Part shown: positions 25,407-34,230 of the stretch, piece after piece
Layout of the letters: each line of letters starts with the position of its first letter
How positions within the stretch are numbered: the stretch's first letter is position 1
Source: JAFDYH01 sp049840875
Lineage (GTDB): Bacteria; Bacteroidota; Bacteroidia; Chitinophagales; Chitinophagaceae
Reading direction: 5' to 3'
Assembly (NCBI GenBank): GCA_049840875.1
Contig: JASGJE010000015.1
Coordinates: 124,001 to 188,000 of the forward strand
Length of the DNA stretch: 64,000 bases
Translations under genes and position numbers: made by a program
The notes under the pieces: model-generated
Seen by the model: the letters and a program-made list of their open reading frames with translations, nothing else
Databases searched by the model: none
Told to the model about the DNA's origin: nothing

Positions 25407-27209
25407 ATGCAGAAAAGGTTCTTCGTTTCAGGTTGGATATTGTTTATTCCCTTTTTGGTCGTGGCCCAGGTAAACAATTACCCCAAAAATTATTTCAGAA
25501 ATCCGCTCGATGTGCCGATGAAGCTGGCCGCCAACTTTGGTGAGATCCGATATAACCATTGGCATATGGGTCTTGACATCCGTACTGAGCAACGGGAAAA
25601 CCTGGAAGTACATGCAGCGGCTGATGGCTATATCAGTAAAATAAGAGTGGAGCCGTTTGGTTTTGGCCAGGCCATTTTTATAACTCATCCGAATGGGTAT
25701 ACAACGGTGTATGGTCACCTGAATCATTTCATACCAGAGGTTGAACAGTATGTTACAGCGCAGCAATACCAGAAGGAATCATGGGGTGTTGATCTCGATT
25801 TGCCGCCAAATCTCTTTCCGGTAACAAAGGGGCAGGTGATTGCTTTCAGTGGAAATACCGGAGGCTCGCAAGGACCGCACCTTCATTTTGAAATACGGGA
25901 TACGAAAACCACACGATGCCTGAACCCTTTGTTATTTGGAATGCCGATTGCCGATGATGTGCCACCGGGTATTGTTCGATTGGGGTTGTATGATAGAAGC
26001 CGCAGTGTGTACGAACAATCTCCAAAACTTTTCGCCGTACATAAAACCGGGGCAGTGTATTCAATTCCCAAAATGCCGGTAATCAAAACGGGTCTTCGTA
26101 AAATCAGTTTTGCCATACAGGCATTTGATAAACTGACCGGCTCCAATAATCCGAATGGGATCTATGGCGCTTCACTGTTCGTCGATGAAAGGCCTGTGAT
26201 AAATTTCTTTCTTGACAGTATTGATTATATAGAAACACACGGCATCAATGCACAGGTCGATTACAAATACAATTATGGTGGCGGTGTAAACGTGCAGCAT
26301 CTTTCACAATTGCCAGGAGATCATAGCCGCGTTTACCATCATATCAGTGGTGACGGAGTGGTTGAGCTAAATGATAACGCAGTCCATTCCGTTCGTATCG
26401 AAGTGCGGGATGCGAATATGAACCTTTCAACGCTAAGCTTCCAGGTGCAGCATGATGATGCATTGGTAAACGCTGTCGCGGCGCATATACCGCATGAACA
26501 GTTTGTTCCCAACCAGCGGAATAATTTGCGGAAGAATGATTTTGAAATGGACCTGCCGCCAACCGCGTTGTACGATACAATATCACCTGTTTATTCAGAA
26601 ACTGAATCCGGTGAAACAGATGTAGTCTCAGCGGTGCATCGTTTCAATGATGCTTCAATTCCTCCAGGTGATTATTTCGCCGTACGCATAAAACCCAACA
26701 AATCGTTTCCGGCAGTCTGGGGAGATAAGATCGTTATTAAAAATGTTTACGGCTCCCGTTCAACTGTAAGAAAAGCTGAATGGCAGAATGGCTGGCTGAC
26801 TGCAAACTTCGATGATTTTGGTACATACCAGGCCTATGCGGATGTGGATGCACCCTTGGCGCTTCCGCCTGCATTTGGCGATACGATGGATTTCAGCGGA
26901 TCGCAACGTATTATGATACGGCCGCTGGATAATTCAGGCATAAAAATATTCCGGGCAGAACTCGATGGTCAATGGCTGCGTTTTACCAACGATAAAGGAC
27001 GCGTTTATATTTATAATTTTGATGAACGTTGCTCGTATGGTGTTCATTCGCTGAAACTGACGTTAACTGATATTGCCGGAAATACAACAGTGAAGAACTG
27101 GTGGTTCAGAAAGTCTGCCTACGTTGCACCGAAGAAAAAAGCGCCTGGCGGAAAGATGAAACGAACAGCGAAAAAGAAAACTGCGATAAAGAAGAAAAAG
27201 AAGAAATAA
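25407..27209 (+). CDS. M23 family metallopeptidase with C-terminal Lys-rich tail
   Basis: Secreted peptidoglycan hydrolase of the lysostaphin/M23 family. Signal peptide MQKRFFVSGWILFIPFLVVAQ, then the M23 domain at residues 30-190: zinc ligands in HMGLDIR (His and Asp) and GPHLHFEI (HxH), with VYGHL between. The following 400 residues are beta-rich domains of unknown role. The protein ends in a tail of about 30 residues dominated by Lys (KKKAPGGKMKRT, then a terminal run of six Lys). 600 residues in total. The tail may bind anionic cell-wall or membrane polymers. The stop is followed by 7-bp repeat arrays. Confidence 0.85.
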   Translation: MQKRFFVSGWILFIPFLVVAQVNNYPKNYFRNPLDVPMKLAANFGEIRYNHWHMGLDIRTEQRENLEVHAAADGYISKIRVEPFGFGQAIFITHPNGYTTVYGHLNHFIPEVEQYVTAQQYQKESWGVDLDLPPNLFPVTKGQVIAFSGNTGGSQGPHLHFEIRDTKTTRCLNPLLFGMPIADDVPPGIVRLGLYDRSRSVYEQSPKLFAVHKTGAVYSIPKMPVIKTGLRKISFAIQAFDKLTGSNNPNGIYGASLFVDERPVINFFLDSIDYIETHGINAQVDYKYNYGGGVNVQHLSQLPGDHSRVYHHISGDGVVELNDNAVHSVRIEVRDANMNLSTLSFQVQHDDALVNAVAAHIPHEQFVPNQRNNLRKNDFEMDLPPTALYDTISPVYSETESGETDVVSAVHRFNDASIPPGDYFAVRIKPNKSFPAVWGDKIVIKNVYGSRSTVRKAEWQNGWLTANFDDFGTYQAYADVDAPLALPPAFGDTMDFSGSQRIMIRPLDNSGIKIFRAELDGQWLRFTNDKGRVYIYNFDERCSYGVHSLKLTLTDIAGNTTVKNWWFRKSAYVAPKKKAPGGKMKRTAKKKTAIKKKKKK

Positions 27210-27212
27210 CAA

Positions 27213-27339
27213 TTGGCAATTTGCAGTCGGCAATTGGCGCATTCTTCCCGAATGATAATTTATGAGCGATTGTGAATTCTCCAAGTATGACAACTGCCAA
27301 CTGATAATTGCTCACTACCTCAATAAACAATTAACAGCT
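27213..27339. repeat. 7-bp arrays between the M23 and peroxiredoxin genes
   Basis: Left array 27213-27240 (unit TTGGCAA, TCGGCAA) and right array 27291-27339 (unit CAACTGC, CAACTGA), the latter close to the reverse complement of the former. They fill most of the spacer before the peroxiredoxin start at 27347. Confidence 0.7.
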
Positions 27340-27346
27340 AAAGAAA

Positions 27347-27811
27347 ATGGTAACTCTCAAAGAAGGCGACAAAGCGCCGGCATTCAGTAGTAAAGACCAG
27401 GATGGTAAAAAGATTTCATTGAGTGATTATAAAGGTAAAAAGCTGGTTCTTTATTTTTATTCGGAAGCTGGTTCACCCACCTGCACAATAGAATCCTGCA
27501 ACCTGCGGGATAATTATGCTTTATTGAAAAAGAATGGACTTGAAATAATTGGTGTAAGTCCAGATACCGAACAGGTACAAAAGAAATTTGAAACAAAGTA
27601 TAAACTTCCTTTCCCGCTTATTGCAGATACCAATCATGATGTGTTGGAAAAATATGGCGTATGGGACCAAAAGAAATTATTCGGGCGTGAATATATGGGT
27701 GTGCTCCGCACCACGTTTGTGATCGATGAAAAAGGAATTATCATAAAGATTTTTTCAAAGCCAAAGAATAAAGCACATGCAGAAGAGATAATGGCTGCAT
27801 TAAAAAAATAG
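27347..27811 (+). CDS. bcp: Thioredoxin-dependent peroxiredoxin (BCP/PrxQ type)
   Basis: Reduces hydrogen peroxide and organic hydroperoxides in the cytoplasm with electrons from thioredoxin. The thioredoxin fold carries the peroxidatic Cys in SPTCTIESC, with the resolving Cys five residues later as in atypical 2-Cys PrxQ/BCP. GVSPDTEQVQKKFETKYKLPFPLIAD and RTTFVIDEKGII follow the family pattern. 154 residues is the usual length. The catalytic loop reads YFYSEAGSPTC where E. coli BCP has YFYPKAMTPGC. Confidence 0.92.
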   Translation: MVTLKEGDKAPAFSSKDQDGKKISLSDYKGKKLVLYFYSEAGSPTCTIESCNLRDNYALLKKNGLEIIGVSPDTEQVQKKFETKYKLPFPLIADTNHDVLEKYGVWDQKKLFGREYMGVLRTTFVIDEKGIIIKIFSKPKNKAHAEEIMAALKK

Positions 27812-27890
27812 TTTCAGTACATGTGAAAGTATATGCAAGGCAACCATTCCTGCTCCGTTTGCCGATTATTATCCTGTACAAAGAATATTT

Positions 27891-28862
27891 ATGCAGAAAC
27901 TCTTGTTCATTGTATTATTTATCGCACCCTTGTTCAGTTTTAGTCAATCGGATTCTGCCGTTGCAAAGAAGAATAAAGTCAAAAACTGGTCGAATGATGA
28001 ATCTGAAACAAAAGTTTTTTATTCTCAGAAAATTATCAATGCGAACTCTGTTGAAGTTTTACCGAAAGGGATTATGGAGTTCAGGGTATCACATAGCTTT
28101 GGTGATATAGCCGGAGATAACGGTGGCATTAAACGCTTTTTTGGAATGGATAATGCAGCCGATATCCGTATCGGGTTTCAGGCTGGTTTGGCAAAGAATT
28201 TCAATCTTATTCTTGCACGTGATCGCGGTGTGAATTTTGGCCCTGGTTCTGTATTACAATTGTATGAATTAGGATTCAAGTACCAGATATTGAAACAACA
28301 AGAAGGTGATCCATCACATCCTCTTTCTTTAACGGTATTTGCGAACTCGGTCGTATCATCCATGACTGCAAATGTGGACGACGGCTATGAAAGTTCGTTT
28401 CGCAAGTTCAGTGATAGAACGAGTGAAACGATACAGGTAATGATTGCAAAGAAAGTTGGTAAAGTAAGTTTTCAATTAAGCCCTACATATGTTACGAGAG
28501 GGTTAGTAATACCTGGCGATGATAAGGGAATATTTGCAATTGGCGCAGCGATACGTTTACCAATTACGCAACACTTATTTTTCATTGCTGATTATTTCCA
28601 TTCATTCCATTCGCAGGCAAGTAAAGATTTGTGGGCTGCTGATACGTTAAACAGGAACACGAAATTCTATGACGCCATCGGAGCAGGCTTTGAGATATTG
28701 ACCGGCGGTCACGTATTTCATATCAATTTCACAAATGCCACCGAGCTACTGGAAAATCGTTTTATTCCACACACGGTTACCAGTTGGGGCAAAGGTCAGT
28801 TCCGCTGGGCATTTACCATCTCAAGAAACTTTACAATCTTCAGAGATAAAAAAAATAAATAA
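27891..28862 (+). CDS. DUF5777 family beta-barrel protein
   Basis: Outer-membrane-type protein of 323 residues. Signal peptide MQKLLFIVLFIAPLFSFSQ, then alternating hydrophobic/polar strands consistent with a beta barrel (EFRVSHSFGDI, DIRIGFQAGLAKNFNLILARDR, FRWAFTISRNFTIF). The sequence matches the DUF5777 group, common in Bacteroidetes and often found near cytochrome or YceI genes; a cytochrome-containing protein is encoded 1.9 kb downstream but not in the same transcript. It has its own terminator. Confidence 0.75.
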   Translation: MQKLLFIVLFIAPLFSFSQSDSAVAKKNKVKNWSNDESETKVFYSQKIINANSVEVLPKGIMEFRVSHSFGDIAGDNGGIKRFFGMDNAADIRIGFQAGLAKNFNLILARDRGVNFGPGSVLQLYELGFKYQILKQQEGDPSHPLSLTVFANSVVSSMTANVDDGYESSFRKFSDRTSETIQVMIAKKVGKVSFQLSPTYVTRGLVIPGDDKGIFAIGAAIRLPITQHLFFIADYFHSFHSQASKDLWAADTLNRNTKFYDAIGAGFEILTGGHVFHINFTNATELLENRFIPHTVTSWGKGQFRWAFTISRNFTIFRDKKNK

Positions 28863-28888
28863 ACGCTGTTTTTGGTGAACAAGGGTTA

Positions 28889-28921
28889 AACCGGTGTAGC
28901 GTCTGCTGTGCCGGTTTTTTT
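28889..28921 (+). terminator. Terminator of the DUF5777 gene
   Basis: AACCGG...CCGGTT stem, extended through G-T pairs and an AGC/GCT pair, followed by seven T, 26 bp after the stop codon. Confidence 0.85.
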
Positions 28922-28929
28922 ATTGAGTT

Positions 28930-29370
28930 ATGTCGATTCTCATGAAAGACTATGTGATATTCCCTGTTTATTTATTTGGCCTTACCTTTACCGCAATGCC
29001 CTTTTCCACCGGCAAATATTATAATTGGCCCCGTGTGATGCTTGCAATGTGTGTGTACATCTGTTTTTTTACGGTACAATTATTCTGCATTACTGCGCCG
29101 GATAGCTCGGCTGTAATTACACCTCTTCATTTTCACAAAGCAAAAGAGAAGCAAAATTCTGTAGATAATCCACAAGACCATGTCAAGAAAACAAGGTTAA
29201 GTATCAACAAGCGTTTTCAACATGCAATCGGCGATATACTGCTTACAAACCTGGAGAATGTTACCATTCATCATCCTGTCCAACTATATTCAATAAGGCC
29301 GACGGAATATCTTCTCATTTCATCCATACTCGCTACGTCGTTGCGGGTACCCCCGCCTGCAAATGCATAA
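28930..29370 (+). CDS. Hypothetical protein with N-terminal hydrophobic region
   Basis: 146 residues, not recognised. Hydrophobic segments at about residues 9-22 and 36-54, then a basic middle part (KKTRLSINKRF) and a C-terminus ending ISSILATSLRVPPPANA. The first codons follow directly on the upstream terminator; a later Met may be the true start. Codon use is similar to the neighbours but support is weak. Confidence 0.4.
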   Translation: MSILMKDYVIFPVYLFGLTFTAMPFSTGKYYNWPRVMLAMCVYICFFTVQLFCITAPDSSAVITPLHFHKAKEKQNSVDNPQDHVKKTRLSINKRFQHAIGDILLTNLENVTIHHPVQLYSIRPTEYLLISSILATSLRVPPPANA

Positions 29371-29484
29371 TGCGGCATTGCATACTTCTTACCTCTTAAT
29401 ACAATCAATAAATCTGCGTTGGTGTCAAACAAACTGTCTTAGAAAGGCTCGTAATTTTTTTTGTCAACTATGAAATGAAAAGAG

Positions 29485-29679
29485 ATGAATCGCTCATTTA
29501 AAAATATGTCTATTGAAGAACTGAAAAAATTGCTACGTAAAGAGACAAAAGCATTTATCGACGGATTAGAAAATGGTTTAAGCGTAGCAGAATTGAAAAC
29601 GTTGAGAGCAACGATGAAAGAAATTTCACAGATACTTGAGGAGAAAATAAAAAATAAAGATAATCCCGGTAAAAAATAA
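29485..29679 (+). CDS. Small helical hypothetical protein
   Basis: 64 residues, charged and almost wholly helical (MSIEELKKLLRKETKAF, LKTLRATMKEISQILEEK). No signal peptide. A purine-rich AAAAGAG lies just before the ATG and a clear intrinsic terminator 34 bp after the stop, which supports a real short gene. Function unknown. Confidence 0.6.
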   Translation: MNRSFKNMSIEELKKLLRKETKAFIDGLENGLSVAELKTLRATMKEISQILEEKIKNKDNPGKK

Positions 29680-29712
29680 TAACAGAAGTTGCTTACACGG
29701 TATGTGAAATTG

Positions 29713-29752
29713 AAATGGTTGGCAGTATCCCGAATGCTGCTAACCATTTTTT
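29713..29752 (+). terminator. Terminator of the 64-residue gene
   Basis: AAATGGTT-GGCAG pairs with CTGCT-AACCATTT (one G-T pair) around an eleven-base loop and is followed by six T in a row. Confidence 0.8.
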
Positions 29753-29911
29753 ATAGTATATCTTTTCGTTTTCTTTTAAGCGTAAACAGTTACTGTATAA
29801 TTGCTATTTAAGATCAGGTGGAATTCTCGTCAACGAATTTTGGTACAATAAGAAATCGGCTTATTTTAACCCTCTTTTACACACCTTATCATCGAAACAA
29901 AATTGCTTATT

Positions 29912-30670
29912 ATGAAGAACATCACCACCTATCTGCTCTTATTTTTTATCCTTGTTCTTGTTGTTGCCTGTCAGAAAGAACCCAACGAACAACTACCACA
30001 AAGCACCGGCAATAAATTAAAGACCTATACCGAAGACGTTACTGATATCAATTCAGTACATACCGTTGATTCATTTGTGTTGGCTTACGATGGCAGCGAT
30101 CGGATCATCAGCATGACTTCCGTTGCTGACACTGGTCAAAAATTTACGTATAGCTATCCTTCGGGAAATACAATCGTAAAGAAAGTGTATATCGACGGCG
30201 CACTGAGCCTTCATGTAGAAGATTTTTATGTAAATAATCATGTCGATAGTTCGTTTAGTGTTAATGATGCAGGAGACACTACTACTGTAAAGTTTATTTA
30301 TAACACAGCCGGACAATGGGCAAAACAATATGAATATGATTATTCAAAAGTAACGGGAGCGGTATTATTCAACACTACGAATTATACTTACGATGGCGGC
30401 GGTAACCAGGTAAAAGAAGAGGATTCTAATGGGCAGGTAATTGCATACGATTTCTACACAGACAAAACCTATTATCATCCCATGATTGGTCCGGCCTACA
30501 TTCCTGTGACTAAGGAGTATCTCATTAAAACGATTACGGTTTCTTCTGGCGGATCAGTAGTAGAAACAGCAGCAGTTTCTTATACATTCGACAGCAAAGA
30601 TCGCATCACGTCAGAGAAGACGGTAACCGATCTGGGTACGGTAATTATTAAACGATACACTTACTATTAA
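29912..30670 (+). CDS. Lipoprotein of unknown function
   Basis: 252 residues. MKNITTYLLLFFILVLVVAC is a lipoprotein signal with lipobox VVAC. The body is beta-rich and Asp/Tyr-rich with RHS-like strands (YTYDGGGNQVKEED, YTFDSKDRITSEKTV), as in many Bacteroidetes surface lipoproteins of the DUF4595 kind, but I cannot assign a named family with certainty. Start chosen at the second Met because it places the basic residue at the right distance from the hydrophobic core. Confidence 0.7.
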   Translation: MKNITTYLLLFFILVLVVACQKEPNEQLPQSTGNKLKTYTEDVTDINSVHTVDSFVLAYDGSDRIISMTSVADTGQKFTYSYPSGNTIVKKVYIDGALSLHVEDFYVNNHVDSSFSVNDAGDTTTVKFIYNTAGQWAKQYEYDYSKVTGAVLFNTTNYTYDGGGNQVKEEDSNGQVIAYDFYTDKTYYHPMIGPAYIPVTKEYLIKTITVSSGGSVVETAAVSYTFDSKDRITSEKTVTDLGTVIIKRYTYY

Positions 30671-30776
30671 TTCTGGCGAGTTTTATTTCATCACCATAGT
30701 GTTTGTAAATTCCTCAGCAAACGCCAACTGAATCTGAGTATTATAACAGAACTTCATTCTTTAGTTTAAGGAAAGA

Positions 30777-32363
30777 ATGAAAAAGCTATTGATTGGTGCT
30801 GTCATCGTTACCCTGGTTATTGCGTGTAATGATACCGGTACAGAGAAAAAAGAAACACCGGTAGTGGTCGCAGAGCCTCCGGCTTCGAATCTATCGGGTA
30901 AAGAACTGGCCATGACGCATTGCAGCCGTTGTCACTCTTTCGTATCACCTGACATTCTTCCAAAATCAAGCTGGCCATATGTATTAAAGGCAATGGGCTT
31001 TCGCTTTGGTATTTCACCCAGTGGCATACGGCCTGATAGTTTGTTTGAAGTTGGTGTTGCCGGAGACATCGTGCGCAAGGCAAACATATTTCCCGAAAAA
31101 CCATTGATAGCAAAAGCCGACTGGAACAAGATTCAACAATACTTTCTCGATAATGCACCGGATAGCATACCCGACCCTGTTCGCAAAACGCCGATACGGA
31201 TCGGATTAAAACATTTCAAATACAGGGAAACTCAGTTTTCGCATCGGCCACCATGGACAACAATGGTAAAGATTCTTCCCGATAAAAAAGGATTTGCATT
31301 TGCAGATGGAAAGAAAAGACAGAACGTTTTAACCTTTCTTAATTCTGATTTGAAAGAGAACTATAGCCTTGACTTAACATCAACATTGATTCAGATGGAT
31401 GAAAAGAAAGATGGTCTATACCTCACTTCGATCGGCAGAGGTGTTTTTCCAAGTGATGCACCTGCGGGTTCACTGCAGCGATTGGTAAAGAATGACTCAG
31501 GTACAAGATACACTTCTGATAACATGCTTATCCCCGGTCTCAAGCGACCCGTATGTATGGCCTATGGTGACCTGAACAAAGATGGCCTGGAAGATATAGT
31601 CGCCTGCGAGTTTGGTAATGAAACAGGCGAACTGGCCTGGTTTCAAAACAATGGTAAAGGCGGTTATGTAAAGAACGTGCTGCGGGATAAGCCAGGTGCA
31701 ATTACCGCCATTATCAAAGATGTAAACAAAGATGGTTTGCCCGATATCTATGTATTGATGGCACAAGGTGACGAAGCGATATTCTTATACGAAAACCAGG
31801 GTGGTGGTAAGTTTAAAGAAAAACGATTGCTATCATTCCTTCCGCTATACGGTTCGCAATACATGGAACTGGCCGATTTCAACAAAGACGGTTTTGATGA
31901 TATCGTATATGTATGCGGAGATAACGCAGATAAAACGCCGATCTTAAAAAAGTATCATGGTGTTTATATTTTTATGAATGATGGTAAAGGCAATTTTAAG
32001 CAATCTTATTTCTACCAGTTGAATGGCGCCTATAAAGCGATCGTAAGAGACTTTGATAAAGATGGCGACCTGGATATTGCCGCTATATCTTTCTTCCCTG
32101 ACTACAGGCATTACCCGGAAGAGAGTTTCGTTTATCTCGAAAACAATGGGCATTTAAAATTCGATGACTACTCATTTCCCGAAGCCACCAGAGGAAGGTG
32201 GGTCGTAATGGACGCTGCCGATATGGATGGCGATGGTGACATCGATCTTGCACTGGGTTCATTTGTTTATTTCCTTGCAGAAGGCGATACAACAGGGTTA
32301 GGAAAAAAATGGTTGACGACAGGACCTTCAATGATTGTACTGGAGAATACGATTAAGAAGTAA
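30777..32363 (+). CDS. c-type cytochrome / FG-GAP (VCBS) repeat lipoprotein
   Basis: 528 residues. Lipoprotein signal MKKLLIGAVIVTLVIAC, then a short cytochrome c domain with one haem site CSRCH at residues 49-53, then an FG-GAP/VCBS beta-propeller. Five Asp-rich calcium-binding type loops are visible: DLNKDGLEDIV, DVNKDGLPDIY, DFNKDGFDDIV, DFDKDGDLDIA and DMDGDGDIDLA. Such proteins sit on the periplasmic or outer face of the envelope; a role in electron transfer to a secreted oxidoreductase is inference only. A small lipoprotein gene follows on the same strand. Confidence 0.85.
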   Translation: MKKLLIGAVIVTLVIACNDTGTEKKETPVVVAEPPASNLSGKELAMTHCSRCHSFVSPDILPKSSWPYVLKAMGFRFGISPSGIRPDSLFEVGVAGDIVRKANIFPEKPLIAKADWNKIQQYFLDNAPDSIPDPVRKTPIRIGLKHFKYRETQFSHRPPWTTMVKILPDKKGFAFADGKKRQNVLTFLNSDLKENYSLDLTSTLIQMDEKKDGLYLTSIGRGVFPSDAPAGSLQRLVKNDSGTRYTSDNMLIPGLKRPVCMAYGDLNKDGLEDIVACEFGNETGELAWFQNNGKGGYVKNVLRDKPGAITAIIKDVNKDGLPDIYVLMAQGDEAIFLYENQGGGKFKEKRLLSFLPLYGSQYMELADFNKDGFDDIVYVCGDNADKTPILKKYHGVYIFMNDGKGNFKQSYFYQLNGAYKAIVRDFDKDGDLDIAAISFFPDYRHYPEESFVYLENNGHLKFDDYSFPEATRGRWVVMDAADMDGDGDIDLALGSFVYFLAEGDTTGLGKKWLTTGPSMIVLENTIKK

Positions 32364-32464
32364 ACGATCTCAGTTACAAAGAAGATCAATAATGTACCAG
32401 TTTACGCCATGTATTTCTGAAACGATAAAATAGCGCTGGCTTAAAAACTAAATCAAACGTTTAT

Positions 32465-32719
32465 ATGAAATATTCATCCATTGTATGCCTTTTATTACTG
32501 ATAGCCTGTGGATCCAATCACAATGATGCGATGACTGAACTGATGAGCGAACAAAAACTGCTGAAGGATAGCGCTAATAATTTAACCGAACGTATCGGCG
32601 ACTATATAAGAAGAGGCGTTAACGACAGCGCTGCAATCCAAAAGATCCAGGTCGATGCACTTCACGCAAGACTGATAACCATTCAGCATTCATTGGATAG
32701 CCTTGCAAAAACGAACTAA
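32465..32719 (+). CDS. Small lipoprotein
   Basis: 84 residues. MKYSSIVCLLLLIAC is a lipoprotein signal (lipobox LIAC); the rest is a predicted amphipathic coiled-coil (ELMSEQKLLKDSANNLTERI ...). Similar short coiled-coil lipoproteins are frequent in the phylum, function unknown. About 100 bp after the cytochrome gene. Confidence 0.65.
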   Translation: MKYSSIVCLLLLIACGSNHNDAMTELMSEQKLLKDSANNLTERIGDYIRRGVNDSAAIQKIQVDALHARLITIQHSLDSLAKTN

Positions 32720-32750
32720 GAATCTATCACCCTGATTCTACAATTATAAA

Positions 32751-32798
32751 CCCATTATCACATCAGCACATTTGCACCTTATCACATTTGCCTCTCAC
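32751..32798 (+). repeat. 8-bp tandem array (CACATTTG type)
   Basis: Six consecutive octamers between the small lipoprotein and the cyclase-like gene, including two exact CACATTTG and two ending TTAT. Same style as the 7-bp arrays but with period 8. Confidence 0.75.
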
Positions 32799-32864
32799 CG
32801 CCCATCTATTTTCCGTACTTTCAACCCCGTCTATTAAACCTCCATTTAAAAAAGGATTAACAGC

Positions 32865-33455
32865 ATGACTACATTGCCACGGGGCGGAACCTTTTCTGCA
32901 TTTGCAATGATTGTTGATATCAATGGTTTCGGCAAACTGGCATTTAGCGACTTCCAGGGTATTGCGCAATTCACGAGTGATGTATTGATCGGCGGTATCT
33001 ACTGTGTGGAAAGAAACGGCGGACAGGTAGTCGGCTTCATGGGTGACGCGTTTTATGCCATATTGCATGATCCTGAAAAAGTATTTGCCTGTTGCTCGGA
33101 GATCGCAAAAGATATGGCCAGCCAGTATGATGATTTCGCTTCCTCGCAAATGACATTTCCTTTCTCGCCAAAAAATATAGGATTAAAGATCGGCGTAGAG
33201 TATGGTGTGCTGGACACTGCCCAGATATATAGCAAGTTCCTGGATGAACAACTGATCTATACCGGCAGGCCCGTTACCTACGCGGCAAGAATACTGACAG
33301 CAGGTAAAGGCAACCGTTGTTTGATTGGGCCCGAAGCTTATAAACAAGGCGTAAAAAAATGGATAAAGGAAAGGCCGCGGTTTATAAAAGGTAAAGAAGG
33401 TGAAACGGGATATAAATATTATGTGCTGAACCTTGATGCTTCATGGACGAATTAG
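32865..33455 (+). CDS. Class III nucleotide cyclase-like domain protein
   Basis: 196 residues, a single class III adenylate/guanylate cyclase catalytic domain without membrane or sensor parts. FAMIVDINGFGKL holds the first metal Asp, and VVGFMGDAFYAIL the second metal Asp (GD). The transition-state motif, VNxAAR in active enzymes, reads VTYAAR: the Arg is kept but the Asn is Thr, so activity is uncertain. It is followed at once by the remnant of a formylglycine-generating-enzyme-like gene. Partner and effector are unknown. Confidence 0.7.
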   Translation: MTTLPRGGTFSAFAMIVDINGFGKLAFSDFQGIAQFTSDVLIGGIYCVERNGGQVVGFMGDAFYAILHDPEKVFACCSEIAKDMASQYDDFASSQMTFPFSPKNIGLKIGVEYGVLDTAQIYSKFLDEQLIYTGRPVTYAARILTAGKGNRCLIGPEAYKQGVKKWIKERPRFIKGKEGETGYKYYVLNLDASWTN

Positions 33456-33540
33456 AAGAATGTCGGATAGAGGATGTATGATTTCTGATATAATCGCAAC
33501 TCAATCTCCCTGCCTAACCTTTCAGCTCTCGTTGGTAACA

Positions 33541-33984
33541 AAGACGGCTTATCCCTGGGGATCAACTGGTAGTCATGAGTATGCTAATTATGGCGCTGAT
33601 TCCGGCTGGACGGGAATTGCAAAAGGACGTGACAAATGCAAATACACTTCACGCGTTGGTTCTTTTCCCGCCAATGCCTTTGGGTTGTATGATATGCACG
33701 GCAACGTGTTGCAATATGTTGAAGATTGTTTCTCTGCTTCTATACCTGAATTGCCCACAGATGGTTCAGCTTATAAAGTTGATGTAGCGCTAAGCATTAC
33801 CGGCGACCTTTCATTTATGAATGAAAAGAAATCCTGTGACAACCGGATTGTCAGGGGTGGTGACTGGGGCGATCCGCCCGATATGATTCGTTCCGGATTC
33901 CGCAACTGGGCGCCCGGACAGGGTTTTACATTGGAAAATTACAGGAGCGGTGGTGTTGGGTTTCGTATTGCGAGGGAGTTATAA
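33541..33984 (+). pseudogene. C-terminal remnant of an FGE-sulfatase (SUMF1) domain gene
   Basis: The frame encodes the C-terminal half of a formylglycine-generating-enzyme/EgtB-type domain: AYPWGS, VGSFPANAFGLYDMHGNVLQ, DNRIVRGGDWGD and GGVGFRIAREL are all typical. The N-terminal half (with the usual RLPTEAEWEYA region) is missing: the 85 bases upstream up to the cyclase stop do not encode it. A start at 33433 would overlap the cyclase gene and add unrelated residues. It is probably a truncated, non-functional copy. Confidence 0.75.
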
Positions 33985-34175
33985 GATCAATGGCCACTTT
34001 ACTTTTGTATCCGCTGACGGAATCAACAAAGTTACGTAGAAGGAAAAAAGGCGGTTATGTTATTGTCATAGTTTTTGCTCATTCACAACTGCTATTATAG
34101 TCAGTATTTGAAAAGAGACCATGTTGTTCACACCTTCGTCGGTTTTCCTAAAACAGCACCGTCCTCAAACTCTTC

Positions 34176-34230
34176 ATCCCGATATACATCGGGATCTGAT
34201 AGCTATCGGATTTGTTACTCCGTACGGAGT
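34176..34230. repeat. Three successive palindromes at the end of the FtsX gene
   Basis: A 20-bp palindrome with arms ATCCCGAT/ATCGGGAT (34176-34195), an imperfect one around GATAGCTATC (34194-34211) and a perfect 14-bp ACTCCGTACGGAGT (34217-34230) that overlaps the stop codon. GATAGCTATCGG-type palindromes recur in Bacteroidetes genomes. They could stop transcription of the permease gene, although no T run follows. Confidence 0.6.

Noticed and set aside
33433..33540. Start of the FGE-like frame as a genuine N-terminus
   Set aside because: It overlaps the cyclase gene and encodes residues unlike the family; the FGE homology begins only near 33541.
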